From: CAVQBC01 sp963848415
GTDB lineage: Bacteria; Actinomycetota; Thermoleophilia; Solirubrobacterales; Solirubrobacteraceae
Direction: 5' to 3'
Length of the DNA stretch: 64,000 nucleotides
Assembly (NCBI GenBank): GCA_963848415.1
Contig: CAWKDN010000001.1
Coordinates: 1,984,001 to 2,048,000 of the forward strand
Shown here: one piece after another, positions 54,048-62,959 of the stretch
Position numbering within the stretch: position 1 is the stretch's first letter
Layout: every line of letters begins with the position of its first letter
Made by a program: the position numbers and the translations under genes
The notes under the pieces: model-generated
What the model was told of the DNA's origin: nothing
Databases searched by the model: none
What the model saw: only the letters and a program-made list of their open reading frames with translations

Positions 54048-54994
54048 GCGACGTCCTGCTGCGGGCGCGCGGGCTCGCCGCCGCCAGGGCCGGCACGGTG
54101 GTCGTCCGCGACGTCGACCTCGCCCTGCGCCGCGGCGAGGTGCTCGCCGTCCTGGGCCCGAACGGAGCGGGGAAGTCGACGCTGCTGGCCGCGCTCGCCG
54201 GGCTGATCGGGCTCGCGGCCGGCTCACTCGAGCGCCACGGCAGCGTCGCCGCGGCGTTGCAGGCACCCGCGCTGGCGGATCGCTCCGTGCGGGCCAACGT
54301 CGAGCTCGCGCTGGCCTGGTGGGATGTCCCGCGCCGCGAGCGGCGCCGACGCGCGCTCGACGCGCTCGCGCTCACGGGCGCCGAGCACCTCGCCGCGCGG
54401 CCGGCCCGCGACCTCTCCGGCGGCGAGGCGCGGCGGGTGCATCTCGCCCGCGCCGTCGCCCTGCGGGCCGACGTGCTGCTGCTCGACGAGCCCTTCGCCG
54501 GCCTGGACGCGCCGACCCGCGCCCAGCTGCTCGAGGACGCCACCACCGCGCTGGCCGACCCCGACCGCGCCACCGTGATCGTCGTCCACGATCGCGCCGA
54601 GGCGTGGGCGCTCGCCGGCTCGGTCCTCGTCCTGCTCGGCGGCGCGGCGCGCGCGCACGGTCCGACCGCCGCGGTGCTCGAGCGCCCGCAGACCCCCGAG
54701 GTCGCCGCCTTCCTGGGCTTCAGCGGCCGCGTGACCGAGCCCGGCGGCGGTGTGCGGATGCTGCGCCCCGCGCACGTGTCGCTCGACCCGGCCGGGCCCG
54801 TCGCCGGCCGGGTGCTGCGCCGCGTCCCGACCGAGGACGGCGTCCGGCTCGAGCTCGAGCTGCCCAGCGGGCGGGTGCAGGCGCTCGCGCCGCTGCCCGG
54901 CCCGGCGCCGGGGGCGACGGTGCGCCTGCGGATCGACGGCGGCGTCGTCTACCCCGCCGCCGCTCCCGTCCCCGCAGGCGCCGTCACCCGGTAG
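54044..54994 (+). CDS. tupC: Tungstate ABC transporter ATP-binding protein
   Basis: A 316-residue ATPase: Walker A GPNGAGKST, signature LSGGEARRVHLAR, Walker B LLLDEPFAGLD and the switch His in VVHDRAEAWAL. The last 80 residues form a TOBE-like oxyanion-sensing domain (MLRPAHVSLDPAG, later VRLRIDGGVVYP), as in ModC/TupC. GTG 54044 overlaps the tupB stop. It is the last gene of the cluster, ending 6 bases before a convergent binding-protein gene. Confidence 0.9.
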   Translation: MSDVLLRARGLAAARAGTVVVRDVDLALRRGEVLAVLGPNGAGKSTLLAALAGLIGLAAGSLERHGSVAAALQAPALADRSVRANVELALAWWDVPRRERRRRALDALALTGAEHLAARPARDLSGGEARRVHLARAVALRADVLLLDEPFAGLDAPTRAQLLEDATTALADPDRATVIVVHDRAEAWALAGSVLVLLGGAARAHGPTAAVLERPQTPEVAAFLGFSGRVTEPGGGVRMLRPAHVSLDPAGPVAGRVLRRVPTEDGVRLELELPSGRVQALAPLPGPAPGATVRLRIDGGVVYPAAAPVPAGAVTR

Positions 54995-55000
54995 CGCCGC

Positions 55001-56107
55001 TCACTCGATCCCGGCGGCGGCGCACTCCTGGGCGTACTGCTGCGTGCAGATCTGCTCCTTGGTCAGGAAGCCGTCCTTGACGACGGTGTCCTGGATGTTG
55101 TCCTTGGTGATCACGACGGTCTCGAGCAGGACGGAGGGAACCTGCTCCTGGCCGTTGTCGACCTTCGCCTTGGCGATATCGGGCGGCGCCTTGCCCTGGG
55201 CGAGCGGGACGGCGAGGTCGGCGGAGGCCGAGGCGATCTTCTTGATCGGCTGGTAGACGGTCATCAGCTGCTCGCCGGTGAGGATGCGCTGGATGCCGGC
55301 GACCTCGGCGTCCTGGCCGGTGACGAAGCGCGTGGCGGGATCGATGTCGGCGCCCTTGAGCGCCGCGATCGCGCCGCCGGCCATGCCGTCGTTGGCGACG
55401 TAGACGCCCTGGAAGCCGTTCTTGCCGACGCCGGTGATGGCCTGCTCCATCTCCTGCTGGGCCTTGTCGGGGCTCCAGTCGGGCGTGTCGTACTCCTCGA
55501 CCACCTTCACGCCGGCGGGGTCGAGGACGCTGTGGGCGCCCTTCTTGTAGGGCGCGGCGTTGGAGTCGGTCGGCGCGCCGTTGATCATGACGACCGACGG
55601 TGAGCTCGCCCCCTCGTCCTCGAGCGCCGTGAGCAGCGACTGGCCCTGCTGCTGGCCGACCTTGAACGGGTCGATGGAGACGTAGTAGTCGAGGTCGGCG
55701 CCCGCGATCAGGCGGCCGTAGCTGATGACCTTGACGTCGGACTGCTTGGCGCGGGTGGCGATCGCAGCCGCCGACTTGACGTCCACCGCGCTGATGACGA
55801 TGACCTTGGCGCCGTTGGTGATCGCCTGCTCGGCCTGCTGCTGCTGCTTGGCCGGGTCCTGGTCGGCGTTGGAGTAGATGACCTCGCAGTCCGGGCACAG
55901 CTCGGAGACGCGCCGCTCGAAGTTCGGGCGGTCCTGCTGCTCGTAGCGCGTGGTCTTGGACTCGGGGAGCAGCAGCGCGATCTTGGCCCCCTCGCCCTGG
56001 GCGGCCTCGCCGCCGCCCTCGTCGTCGGAGCCGCACGCCGCCACCCCCACGACGAGCCCGCCGAGAACCGCTGCGACCGCGCTCGCGCGCCGGATTGAGC
56101 TTGACAT
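55001..56107 (-). CDS. Xylose-type sugar ABC substrate-binding lipoprotein
   Basis: A 368-residue lipoprotein (lipobox GVAAC, Cys about residue 26) of the XylF/periplasmic binding protein type 1 family. The motifs SEKTTRYEQQDRPNF-like SKTTRYEQQDRPNF, YSNADQDPAKQQQQAEQA and VVMINGAPTDSNA match sugar-binding proteins for xylose. GAGGGG lies before ATG 56107. No permease or ATPase gene is adjacent, so it is an orphan unless the partner is elsewhere. It is divergent from nanE and may share its operator. Confidence 0.88.
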   Translation of the reverse strand: MSSSIRRASAVAAVLGGLVVGVAACGSDDEGGGEAAQGEGAKIALLLPESKTTRYEQQDRPNFERRVSELCPDCEVIYSNADQDPAKQQQQAEQAITNGAKVIVISAVDVKSAAAIATRAKQSDVKVISYGRLIAGADLDYYVSIDPFKVGQQQGQSLLTALEDEGASSPSVVMINGAPTDSNAAPYKKGAHSVLDPAGVKVVEEYDTPDWSPDKAQQEMEQAITGVGKNGFQGVYVANDGMAGGAIAALKGADIDPATRFVTGQDAEVAGIQRILTGEQLMTVYQPIKKIASASADLAVPLAQGKAPPDIAKAKVDNGQEQVPSVLLETVVITKDNIQDTVVKDGFLTKEQICTQQYAQECAAAGIE

Positions 56108-56150
56108 CACACCCCTCGCTCTGCCTCGATTGCAACCCCGCGCGCCACGC

Positions 56151-56164
56151 TACCACCGCTGGTA
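56151..56164. promoter_or_regulatory. Small inverted repeat between the binding-protein gene and nanE
   Basis: TACCA and TGGTA around CCGC, 43 and 11 bases from the two divergent starts. The ACCA/TGGT arms are like those of some GntR- or LacI-type amino-sugar regulators, so joint control of the two genes is possible. Confidence 0.4.
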
Positions 56165-56175
56165 TACGTGCGCGC

Positions 56176-56859
56176 ATGCCGTTCGAGGCGCTCCGCGGCG
56201 GTCTCGTGGTCTCCTGCCAGGCGCCGCCCGGCAGCCCGCTGCGGGCGCCCGTCCACATGGCGGCCATGGCGCGGGCGGCGATCGCGGGCGGGGCGTGCGG
56301 CCTGCGTGCCGAGGGGAGCGAGGACGTCGCGGCCGTCGTGCGGGCCGCCGGCGCGCCGGTCATCGGCCTGCGCAAGCGCCGCGTGGAGGGCAGCGATGTG
56401 TACATCACGCCGTCGCTCGAGGACGCCCGCGCAGTCGTGGCGGCCGGGGCGGCGATCGTCGCGGTCGACGCGACGCTCCGTGAGCGCCCCGGCGGCATCG
56501 GGCCCGGCGCGTTCCTGACGCGGTTGCGCGCCGAGCTGGAGGCGCCGATCCTGGCCGACGTCGACTCGCTGGAGGCGGGCGTGCGGGCCCGGGAGGCCGG
56601 CGCCGATGCGGTCGCCACCACCCTGAGCGGCTACACCGGCCCGGGCCCGCCGCCCACGGGGCCGGACCTCGAGCTGGTGGCCGCGCTCGCCGCGCGGCTC
56701 GATTGCCCGGTCCTCGCGGAGGGCCGCTACGCCACGCCGGACGACGTGCGGGCCGCCTTCGCCGCGGGAGCGTTCGCGGTGGTCGTGGGCAGCGCGATCA
56801 CGGAGCCGGTCGCGCTCACCCGGCGCTTCGCCGCGGCCGCGCCTCAGACCAGGGTGTAG
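56176..56859 (+). CDS. nanE: N-acetylmannosamine-6-phosphate 2-epimerase
   Basis: NanE converts ManNAc-6-phosphate to GlcNAc-6-phosphate in sialic-acid and amino-sugar use. The 227-residue TIM-barrel has the family blocks LRGGLVVSCQAPPGSPL, IGLRKRRVEGSDVYITPS with the catalytic Lys, VDATLRERP, ADVDSLEAG, TTLSGYTG and LAEGRYATP. ATG 56176. No other nan genes are in the window; only the orphan sugar-binding protein lies beside it. Confidence 0.88.
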   Translation: MPFEALRGGLVVSCQAPPGSPLRAPVHMAAMARAAIAGGACGLRAEGSEDVAAVVRAAGAPVIGLRKRRVEGSDVYITPSLEDARAVVAAGAAIVAVDATLRERPGGIGPGAFLTRLRAELEAPILADVDSLEAGVRAREAGADAVATTLSGYTGPGPPPTGPDLELVAALAARLDCPVLAEGRYATPDDVRAAFAAGAFAVVVGSAITEPVALTRRFAAAAPQTRV

Positions 56860-56868
56860 CCTCAGGCG

Positions 56869-57066
56869 ATGCGCGAGCGCCTGCGGCCCCTGCGGTACTG
56901 GTTCTCGATCGGCGGCGCGCTGGTCTGCCTCGTCGTCGCGCTCTTCCTGCCCGCGATCCCCGCCTGGGTGCTGCTGATCGTGGCGCTCGGGCTGCTGGTG
57001 GAGGGCGGCACGGGGATGTTGCAGCGCGCCGGCGGCACCGGCGGCGTCTCGAACAACCGCCAGTAG
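56869..57066 (+). CDS. Small membrane protein
   Basis: A 65-residue protein with a basic start (MRERLRPLRYW) and one or two TM segments (about residues 13-50), ending in a Gly-rich tail. It starts 9 bases after nanE. It resembles short actinobacterial membrane proteins of unknown role. Confidence 0.6.
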   Translation: MRERLRPLRYWFSIGGALVCLVVALFLPAIPAWVLLIVALGLLVEGGTGMLQRAGGTGGVSNNRQ

Positions 57067-57121
57067 CCGATTGACTTCGCGAGTCCCGGATGCGGGCGAC
57101 CCACACTGAGGAGGCAACGGC

Positions 57122-57478
57122 ATGGCGGACGTCGAGAACCTGTCCGAGTGGCGCGGCAAGGAGCTGATCGACCGCGACGGCGAGAAGATCGGCAAGATGC
57201 AGGACGTCTACGTCGACACCGACACCGACGAGCCGGTGTTCGGGTCGGTCAAGGAGGGGTTGCTGAGCAAGCACCTGACCTTCGTGCCGCTGCGGGGCGC
57301 GACCGCCTCGCCGGACGGGCTTCGGGTCTCGGTCTCCAAGAAGCAGGTCAAGGACGCCCCGAACATCGACCAGGACGGAGAGCTCGAGGTCGCTGAAGAG
57401 AACGAGCTCTACGAGCACTACGAGCTCGCCTACGCGCCGTCGTCGACGGGCAGCGGCCGGCGGCTGGCCAAGCGCTGA
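57122..57478 (+). CDS. PRC-barrel domain protein
   Basis: A 118-residue protein. The N-terminal 85 residues form a PRC-barrel: LSEWRGKELIDRDGEKIGKM, then VYVDTDTDEPVFGSV and TFVPLRGATASPDGLRVSV. A helical acidic tail follows (DGELEVAEENELYEHY). GAGGAGG lies 9 bases before ATG 57122. Such proteins are often stress-induced in actinobacteria. Confidence 0.85.
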   Translation: MADVENLSEWRGKELIDRDGEKIGKMQDVYVDTDTDEPVFGSVKEGLLSKHLTFVPLRGATASPDGLRVSVSKKQVKDAPNIDQDGELEVAEENELYEHYELAYAPSSTGSGRRLAKR

Positions 57479-57499
57479 CCCGGTTCTCGGCGCCGTTGC

Positions 57500-58543
57500 G
57501 TGCGGGCTGAGCGCGTCCTCACCCGTCGCGAGCTCAACCGGGCGGTGCTCGCCCGCCAGCTCCTGCTCGAGCGCGCGCGGACCCCGCTGCCGCGGGCGCT
57601 GGAGCGCATCGGCGGGCTCCAGGCCCAGTACGCGCCGTCGATGTACGTCGGCCTGTGGTCGCGCCTGGAGGGCTTCACGCGCGGGCAGCTCACCGCGGCG
57701 CTCGAGCGGCGCACGGTCGTCCAGGCGACGCTGATGCGGATCACGATCCACCTCGTCTCCCGGCGCGACTACTGGCCGCTGGCGCTCGCGACGCGCGGCG
57801 CCCGCCGCGAGCTGTGGCTGCGCACACGCCCCGGCGGCGTCCCGGACGCCGCGACGATGGCGGCCGCCGCCGACACGCTGCGGGCGCGGCTCGGCGACGG
57901 GACGCTGCGCCGCGCGGACGTCGAGGCGCTGCTGGGCAAGGCCGTCTCGGGCGGCGTCGGGCAGTGGCTCGAGCTCGTGCGGGCGCCGCCGTCGGGCACC
58001 TGGGAGCGCCGGCGGGCCGACCTCTACGCCGGCGCCGAGGCGTGGCTCGGCCCGCCCGCGCCGGGCGCCGCGGAGACCGCGGTCGCCCACCTCGTCACCC
58101 GCTATCTCGGCGGCTTCGGCCCCGCCACACGCCACGAGATCGCCGACTTCGCCGGGCTGCCGCTCGGCGCAGTGGACCCGGCGCTCGCCGGCCTGCCGCT
58201 ACGCCGCTTTCGCAGCGAGGCCGGCGAGACGCTGCTGGACGTCCCGCGCGCGCCGCTCCCGCCGGCCGCCACGCCCGCGCCGGTGCGCTTCCTGCCGACC
58301 TGGGACGCCACGCTGCTCGTGCACGCCCGCCGCACCGGCATCCTGCCCGAGCGCCACCGGCCGCGGATCTTCAACACGAAGGCGCCGCAGTCGTTCCCGA
58401 CGTTCCTGGTCGACGGCGAGGTGGCGGGGACGTGGCGTCACGAGGACGGCGCGATCCGGCTCGCGCCGTTCGAGCCCCTGGACGCGGCGACGCGCCGGGC
58501 GCTCGACGCAGAGGCCGAGCGCCTGGCGGCCTTCCACGCCTAG
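57500..58543 (+). CDS. AlkZ-like winged-helix (HTH_42) protein, second copy
   Basis: A 347-residue relative of the protein at 47051, with the QxQ motif in GLQAQYAPS (Gln41-Gln43) and the RRTVVQATLMRITIHLVSRRDY block typical of the family. The C-terminal winged helix RFLPTWDATLLVHARRTGI, split here at the turn, and FPTFLVDGEVAGTW are also clear. GTG 57500. The 3' end overlaps phoD by 4 bases. A role in crosslink repair is inferred from AlkZ and unproven. Confidence 0.82.
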   Translation: MRAERVLTRRELNRAVLARQLLLERARTPLPRALERIGGLQAQYAPSMYVGLWSRLEGFTRGQLTAALERRTVVQATLMRITIHLVSRRDYWPLALATRGARRELWLRTRPGGVPDAATMAAAADTLRARLGDGTLRRADVEALLGKAVSGGVGQWLELVRAPPSGTWERRRADLYAGAEAWLGPPAPGAAETAVAHLVTRYLGGFGPATRHEIADFAGLPLGAVDPALAGLPLRRFRSEAGETLLDVPRAPLPPAATPAPVRFLPTWDATLLVHARRTGILPERHRPRIFNTKAPQSFPTFLVDGEVAGTWRHEDGAIRLAPFEPLDAATRRALDAEAERLAAFHA

Positions 58544-60093
58544 GAACGTCGCGCCCGCTGGTCGGGCTCGAGCTCGACGGAGTAGCGCACCACGCCGTCG
58601 AGGTCGCGCAGCGAGACCGTCATCACGCGGGTGAGCGCGTCGATCGCGACGTGGCCGAAGAACTGGAAGCCCTCCAGCGGCGAGACGTTCGGACGCGGCG
58701 GCGCGGCGACGAAGACGGCCTCGGGGCCGAAGGTCCCGTCGAGCGCGTTGGGGCCGAACGCCCCGGCGTTCAGCGGCCCGGAGACGAACTCCCAGAAGGG
58801 ACTGAAGTCGTTCGTCGCCGCGCGCGCGGGGTCGTAGTAGTGCGCCGCCGTGTAGTGCACGTCGGCGGTGAGCATCACGATGCCCTCGATCCCCTGCCGG
58901 TGGGCGAAGCCGAGCACGTCGGCGAACTCGAGCTCGCGCCCGAGCGCCGCGCCGGGGTCGCCCTGGGCGACGCCCTCCTGCGCGGTTGCCCCGTCGGGCA
59001 CCACGAGGCCGAGCGGCAGGTCGATCGCCAGCACCTTCCACGTCGCCCGCGAGAGCGCCAGCTCGCGCTTGAGCCAGTCGCGCTGGGTGGCTCCGAGCAG
59101 GCCGAGCGACGGGTCGGCGTAGCGGTTCGGGCCGTTCGGGTCCTTGTAGGTGCGCATGTCGATGACGAACAGGTCGAGCAGGCGCCCGTAGCCGATCCGC
59201 CGGTAGAGACGGCCGTCCGGGTCGGACCGGCGCGGCGCCGTCGGTAACCACTCGTGGAACGCCCGGCGGCCGCGGGCGGCGAGCACGTCGACGGACTTCT
59301 CGGTGTAGCGCGGGTCCTCGAGGATCTCGCCCGGGTACCAGTTGTTGGTCACCTCGTGGTCGTCCCACTGGTTGACCTGCGGCACGCGGGCGGCGAAGCG
59401 GCGCAGCGGCTCGTCGAGCAGGTTGTAGGCGAACTGGCCGCGGAACTCGTCGAGCGTCTCGGCGACCTTGCGCTTCGGGTCGGTAACGACGTTGCGCCAC
59501 ACGCGCCCGTCGGGCAGCGTGACCGACTCGGTCAGCGGGCCGTCGGCGTAGACGGTGTCGCCGCTGCAGAGGAAGAAGTCGGGATCGGTGGCCTGCATCG
59601 CGCCGAAGATCCGGAAGCCGCCGAACTCGGGGTTGATGCCCCAGCCCTGCCCCGCGAGGTCGCCGCTCCAGACGAAGGAGACGTCGCGCCGCCCGCGCGG
59701 AGCGGTGCGGAAGCTGCCCTCCGCCGGCTCGCTGCGGACCGCGGGGTTGCGCACGTCCTCGAAGCTGACGCGGTAGTAGACCTCGCGGTCGGCGCGCAGG
59801 CCCCACAGTGGCACCTTGCCCGTGAGGTCGGACGCGGGCGTGACGATCGGCCCGCGCACCAGCCGCGCGTCCCGGAACGAGGGCGTGCGCGCCACCTCGA
59901 CCAGCATCCGGCTGGGACGGTCGGCGCGCGCCCAGACGAGGCCGCTGGAAGCGCTGACCTCCCCGCTCTGGACACCGTGGGTGAGCACGGGACGCGAGCG
60001 GACGAACGCGGGCGCCCGGCCGGTGGGCAGGGCGATCAGGGCGGTGCCGGCGGCGGCGCCGGTGCGCAGGAACTGGCGGCGGCTGAGGGTCAT
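58540..60093 (-). CDS. phoD: Alkaline phosphatase D (PhoD), Tat-exported
   Basis: A 517-residue phosphodiesterase/monoesterase exported by the Tat pathway (SRRQFLRTGAAAGTAL at residues 4-19, taken as the twin-Arg signal). After a beta-sandwich come the metal-site motifs SGDLAGQ, CSGDTVYADG, NQWDDHEVTNNW and TADVHYTAAHYY. It releases phosphate from organic esters outside the cell using Ca and Fe. ATG 60093 gives the Tat signal. No Pho box was recognised upstream. Confidence 0.92.
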   Translation of the reverse strand: MTLSRRQFLRTGAAAGTALIALPTGRAPAFVRSRPVLTHGVQSGEVSASSGLVWARADRPSRMLVEVARTPSFRDARLVRGPIVTPASDLTGKVPLWGLRADREVYYRVSFEDVRNPAVRSEPAEGSFRTAPRGRRDVSFVWSGDLAGQGWGINPEFGGFRIFGAMQATDPDFFLCSGDTVYADGPLTESVTLPDGRVWRNVVTDPKRKVAETLDEFRGQFAYNLLDEPLRRFAARVPQVNQWDDHEVTNNWYPGEILEDPRYTEKSVDVLAARGRRAFHEWLPTAPRRSDPDGRLYRRIGYGRLLDLFVIDMRTYKDPNGPNRYADPSLGLLGATQRDWLKRELALSRATWKVLAIDLPLGLVVPDGATAQEGVAQGDPGAALGRELEFADVLGFAHRQGIEGIVMLTADVHYTAAHYYDPARAATNDFSPFWEFVSGPLNAGAFGPNALDGTFGPEAVFVAAPPRPNVSPLEGFQFFGHVAIDALTRVMTVSLRDLDGVVRYSVELEPDQRARRS

Positions 60094-60189
60094 GGCCGCA
60101 AGCTGCCGCCGCGGGGCGCTGGTGCGGGTGACGATCCCGTGAAGCGGCGCAACGGTCACGCCCGGCGGGCGCGTCCGCTGAAGGCCGGG

Positions 60190-60774
60190 TCAGGCCGGAG
60201 CGGTCGCGCCCTCGTCGTGGATCTCGTGGACGCCCTCCGCGAACTCCTCGACGACCTTCGCGCAGAACGCCGGGAGATCGTCCGGGTTGCGGCTTGAGAC
60301 GAGGCCCTGGTCGGTGACGACCTCCTCGTCGACGACGTTCGCGCCGGCGTTGCGCAGGTCGGTGCGGACGCTCGGATAGGACGTCAGCGTGCGGCCGCGG
60401 GCCACGTCGGCCTCGATCAGCGTCCAGGGGCCGTGGCAGATGACCCCGACCGGCTTGCCGGTGGCGAAGAAGTCGCGCACGAAGCCGACCGCGGCGTCGT
60501 CCATGCGCAGCTGGTCCGGGTTGGTCGTGCCGCCCGGGAGGAGCAGACCGTCGTAGTCCTCGACCGACGCCTCGGCGACCTGCCGGTCGACGGCGAACGT
60601 GTCGGCCATGTTCACGTCAGAGTTCATCGCCTGGATCTCGCCGGACTTGATCGAGAGCAGCTCCGTCGTCCCGCCGGCGTCCTCGACCGCCTTGCGCGGC
60701 TCGGTCAGCTCGACCTGCTCGACGCCGTCCGTGGCGAGGATCGCGATGGTCTTCCCGTCGAGTTCGTTGGCCAT
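60190..60774 (-). CDS. DJ-1/PfpI-family protein
   Basis: A 194-residue class I glutamine-amidotransferase-like protein of the PfpI/YhbO group. The nucleophile elbow is GVICHGPWTL with the catalytic Cys at about residue 113; Glu in GVEQVELTEP and the LLLPGGTTNPDQLR loop complete the site. These proteins act as stress protectors or deglycases. It follows the alcohol dehydrogenase on the same strand by 27 bases. Confidence 0.9.
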   Translation of the reverse strand: MANELDGKTIAILATDGVEQVELTEPRKAVEDAGGTTELLSIKSGEIQAMNSDVNMADTFAVDRQVAEASVEDYDGLLLPGGTTNPDQLRMDDAAVGFVRDFFATGKPVGVICHGPWTLIEADVARGRTLTSYPSVRTDLRNAGANVVDEEVVTDQGLVSSRNPDDLPAFCAKVVEEFAEGVHEIHDEGATAPA

Positions 60775-60801
60775 GGTGTCGTGCCTCCTGGTTCGTGACG
60801 C

Positions 60802-61984
60802 TTACGGCTTGAAGAGGACCTTGATGGCCCCGTCCTGCTTCTTCTGGAAGGTGGCGTAGGCCTCGGGACCCTGCTCGAGCGGAACCTGATGGGTGGCGAA
60901 GCCCTCCACCCCGAGCGGGTCGCCGTCGCCCAGCAGCGGCAGGATGTCCTCGACCCAGCGCTTGACGTTGGCCTGGCCCATGCGCAGCTGGATCTGCTTG
61001 TCGAACAACGTGAGCATCGGCAGCGGGTCCGCCATGCCGCCGTAGACGCCGATCAGCGAGATCGTGCCGCCGCGGCGGACGATGTCGATCGCGGCGTAGA
61101 GCGCGCTCAGCCGGTCGACGCCGGCCTTCTCCATCAGCTTGCCGCCGATCGCGTCCGGGAGCAGGCCGGTCAGCTGCTGGGCGACCTTTGCGCCCGGCGC
61201 GCCGTGGGCCTCCATCCCGACCGCGTCGATCACGGCGTCGGTGCCGCGCCCGCCGGTCATGCTCGCGGATCGCGTCGCCGAGGTCGCCGCCGTGCTCGGA
61301 GAGGTCGAGCACCTCGATGCCGCGGGCGCGCACGCGCGCGATCCGCTCGGGCACGACGTCGACCCCGATCACCCGGTGCCCGCGATGCTGGGCGATCCGG
61401 GCCGACATGTCGCCGATCGGGCCGAGGCCGAGCACCGTGACGCTCCCGCCGTCCGGGATGCCGGCGTACTCGACGGCCTGCCAGCTGGTCGGCAGGACGT
61501 CGGAGAGGTAGACGTAGCGCTCGTCGGGCCCGTCCTCGGGCACCTTGACGTGGGTGTACTGCGCCTGGGGCACGCGCAGGTACTGCGCCTGCCCGCCGGC
61601 CACCGCTCCGTAGAGGTTCGAGTAGCCGAACAGCGCGGCGCCCATGCCCTGCTCGCGCACCTGCGTGGTCTCGCACTGGGTCTGCAGATCCTGCTCGCAC
61701 ATGTAGCAGTGCCCGCAGGCGATCTGGAAGGGGATCACGACGCGGTCGCCGGGCGCGAGGTTCGCGACCGCGCTGCCCACCTCCTCGACGATGCCCATCG
61801 GCTCGTGGCCGAGCACGTCGCCCTCGTTCATGAACGGCCCCAGGATCTCGTAGAGGTGCAGGTCGGACCCGCACAGGCCGGAGGTGGTGATGCGGATGAT
61901 CGCGTCCGTCGGTTCGCGGATCGCCGGGTCGGGGACCTCGTCGACGCGGACGTCGCGCTTGCCGTGCCAGGTGAGTGCCTTCAT
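60802..61984 (-). pseudogene. Zinc-dependent alcohol/formaldehyde dehydrogenase, one-base frameshift
   Basis: From ATG 61984 the frame encodes a normal MDR enzyme start: catalytic zinc ligands in GLCGSDLHLYE and GHEPMGIVEEVG, structural-zinc Cys in CGHCYMCEQDLQTQC, and the Rossmann loop GLGPIGDMSARIAQ. An extra base (G at 61261 on the plus strand) breaks the frame at DAIRE. The rest follows in the next frame as MTGGRGTDAVIDAVGMEAHG and RRGGTISLIGVYGG. The combined protein is about 393 residues and complete. A sequencing indel is likely. Confidence 0.82.
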
Positions 61985-62044
61985 CACGGTGCGTCTCACC
62001 CGGGACGCCGGGGGGATGAAACCGTCGTGGTCCGGCTTGTGACA

Positions 62045-62959
62045 ATGGGCGGGGTGGAGGCCGACACCGGCGTGACCGGGGTGCCGCCGCCGGCGCTCGC
62101 GGGCGTCGAGCACCGGACGGTCCGCGCGCGGACGCCGCACGGGCCGCTGGCGATCCACCTCGCCGAGGCCGGCGCCGGCGCCGCCGTCGCCGCGCCGCCG
62201 TTGCTCCTGCTGCACGGCTGGCCGCAGCACTGGTGGACGTGGCGCCGCGTCGTGCCGCTACTCGCCCGCGACTTCCGGCTGCTGATCCCCGACTTGCGCG
62301 GCTTCGGCTGGACCGAGGCCCCGGGCCGCGGCTATGACCCGGTCACCTTCGCCACCGACGCCGTCGCGCTGCTCGACGCGCTCGGGATCCCGCGGGCGGG
62401 GGTGATCGGGCACGACTGGGGCGGCTTCACCGCCTACCTGCTCGCGCTGCGCCACCCCGAGCGCATCACCGGCGCGGTCGCCTGCAACACGCCGCATCCG
62501 TGGGCACGGGTGCCCGTGCGCGAGCTGCGGCGCGGCTGGTACGCGGCCGTGCTGGCCTCACCGGCGGGGCCACGGCTGGTCGTCACGCGGCGCTTCGGCG
62601 ACGGGCTGGCGCGGATCGGCGAGCGTGCGGGCGCGTTCTCCGCCGCCGACGCGGAGCTCTACGCCGCCCGGCTGCGCGAGCCCACCCGCGCGCGGGCCAC
62701 ACAACTGCTCTACCGCGGCTACGTGCGGTCGGCCGAGGACCTGCTGCTGCGCCGCGGCGGGCCCGGCGGCCGCCGCCTGACGGTCCCGGTGCGGGCCGTC
62801 TTCGGCACCGGCGACCCCGCCATCCCGGTCGCGGCGACGCTCGGCGCCGAGCGCTACGCGAACGACTTCAGCGCCCGCCTCCTGGACGGCTGCGGGCACT
62901 GGACGCCGGAGGAGCGCCCGGCCGCGGTGGCCGCCGCGGCCCGACAGCTGTTCTCCTAG
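62045..62959 (+). CDS. Alpha/beta hydrolase, epoxide-hydrolase-like
   Basis: A 304-residue protein with the HGWPQHWWTW oxyanion block and the Asp nucleophile elbow GHDWGG, characteristic of epoxide hydrolases and haloalkane dehalogenases. The cap region (about 145-220) is helical and the catalytic His is in DGCGHWTPEERP. It has the TP-in-place arrangement NTPHPWARVPV. ATG 62045. Epoxide hydrolase is favoured over dehalogenase, because the halide-binding Trp beside Asp is also present in both, so activity needs testing. Confidence 0.83.
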   Translation: MGGVEADTGVTGVPPPALAGVEHRTVRARTPHGPLAIHLAEAGAGAAVAAPPLLLLHGWPQHWWTWRRVVPLLARDFRLLIPDLRGFGWTEAPGRGYDPVTFATDAVALLDALGIPRAGVIGHDWGGFTAYLLALRHPERITGAVACNTPHPWARVPVRELRRGWYAAVLASPAGPRLVVTRRFGDGLARIGERAGAFSAADAELYAARLREPTRARATQLLYRGYVRSAEDLLLRRGGPGGRRLTVPVRAVFGTGDPAIPVAATLGAERYANDFSARLLDGCGHWTPEERPAAVAAAARQLFS

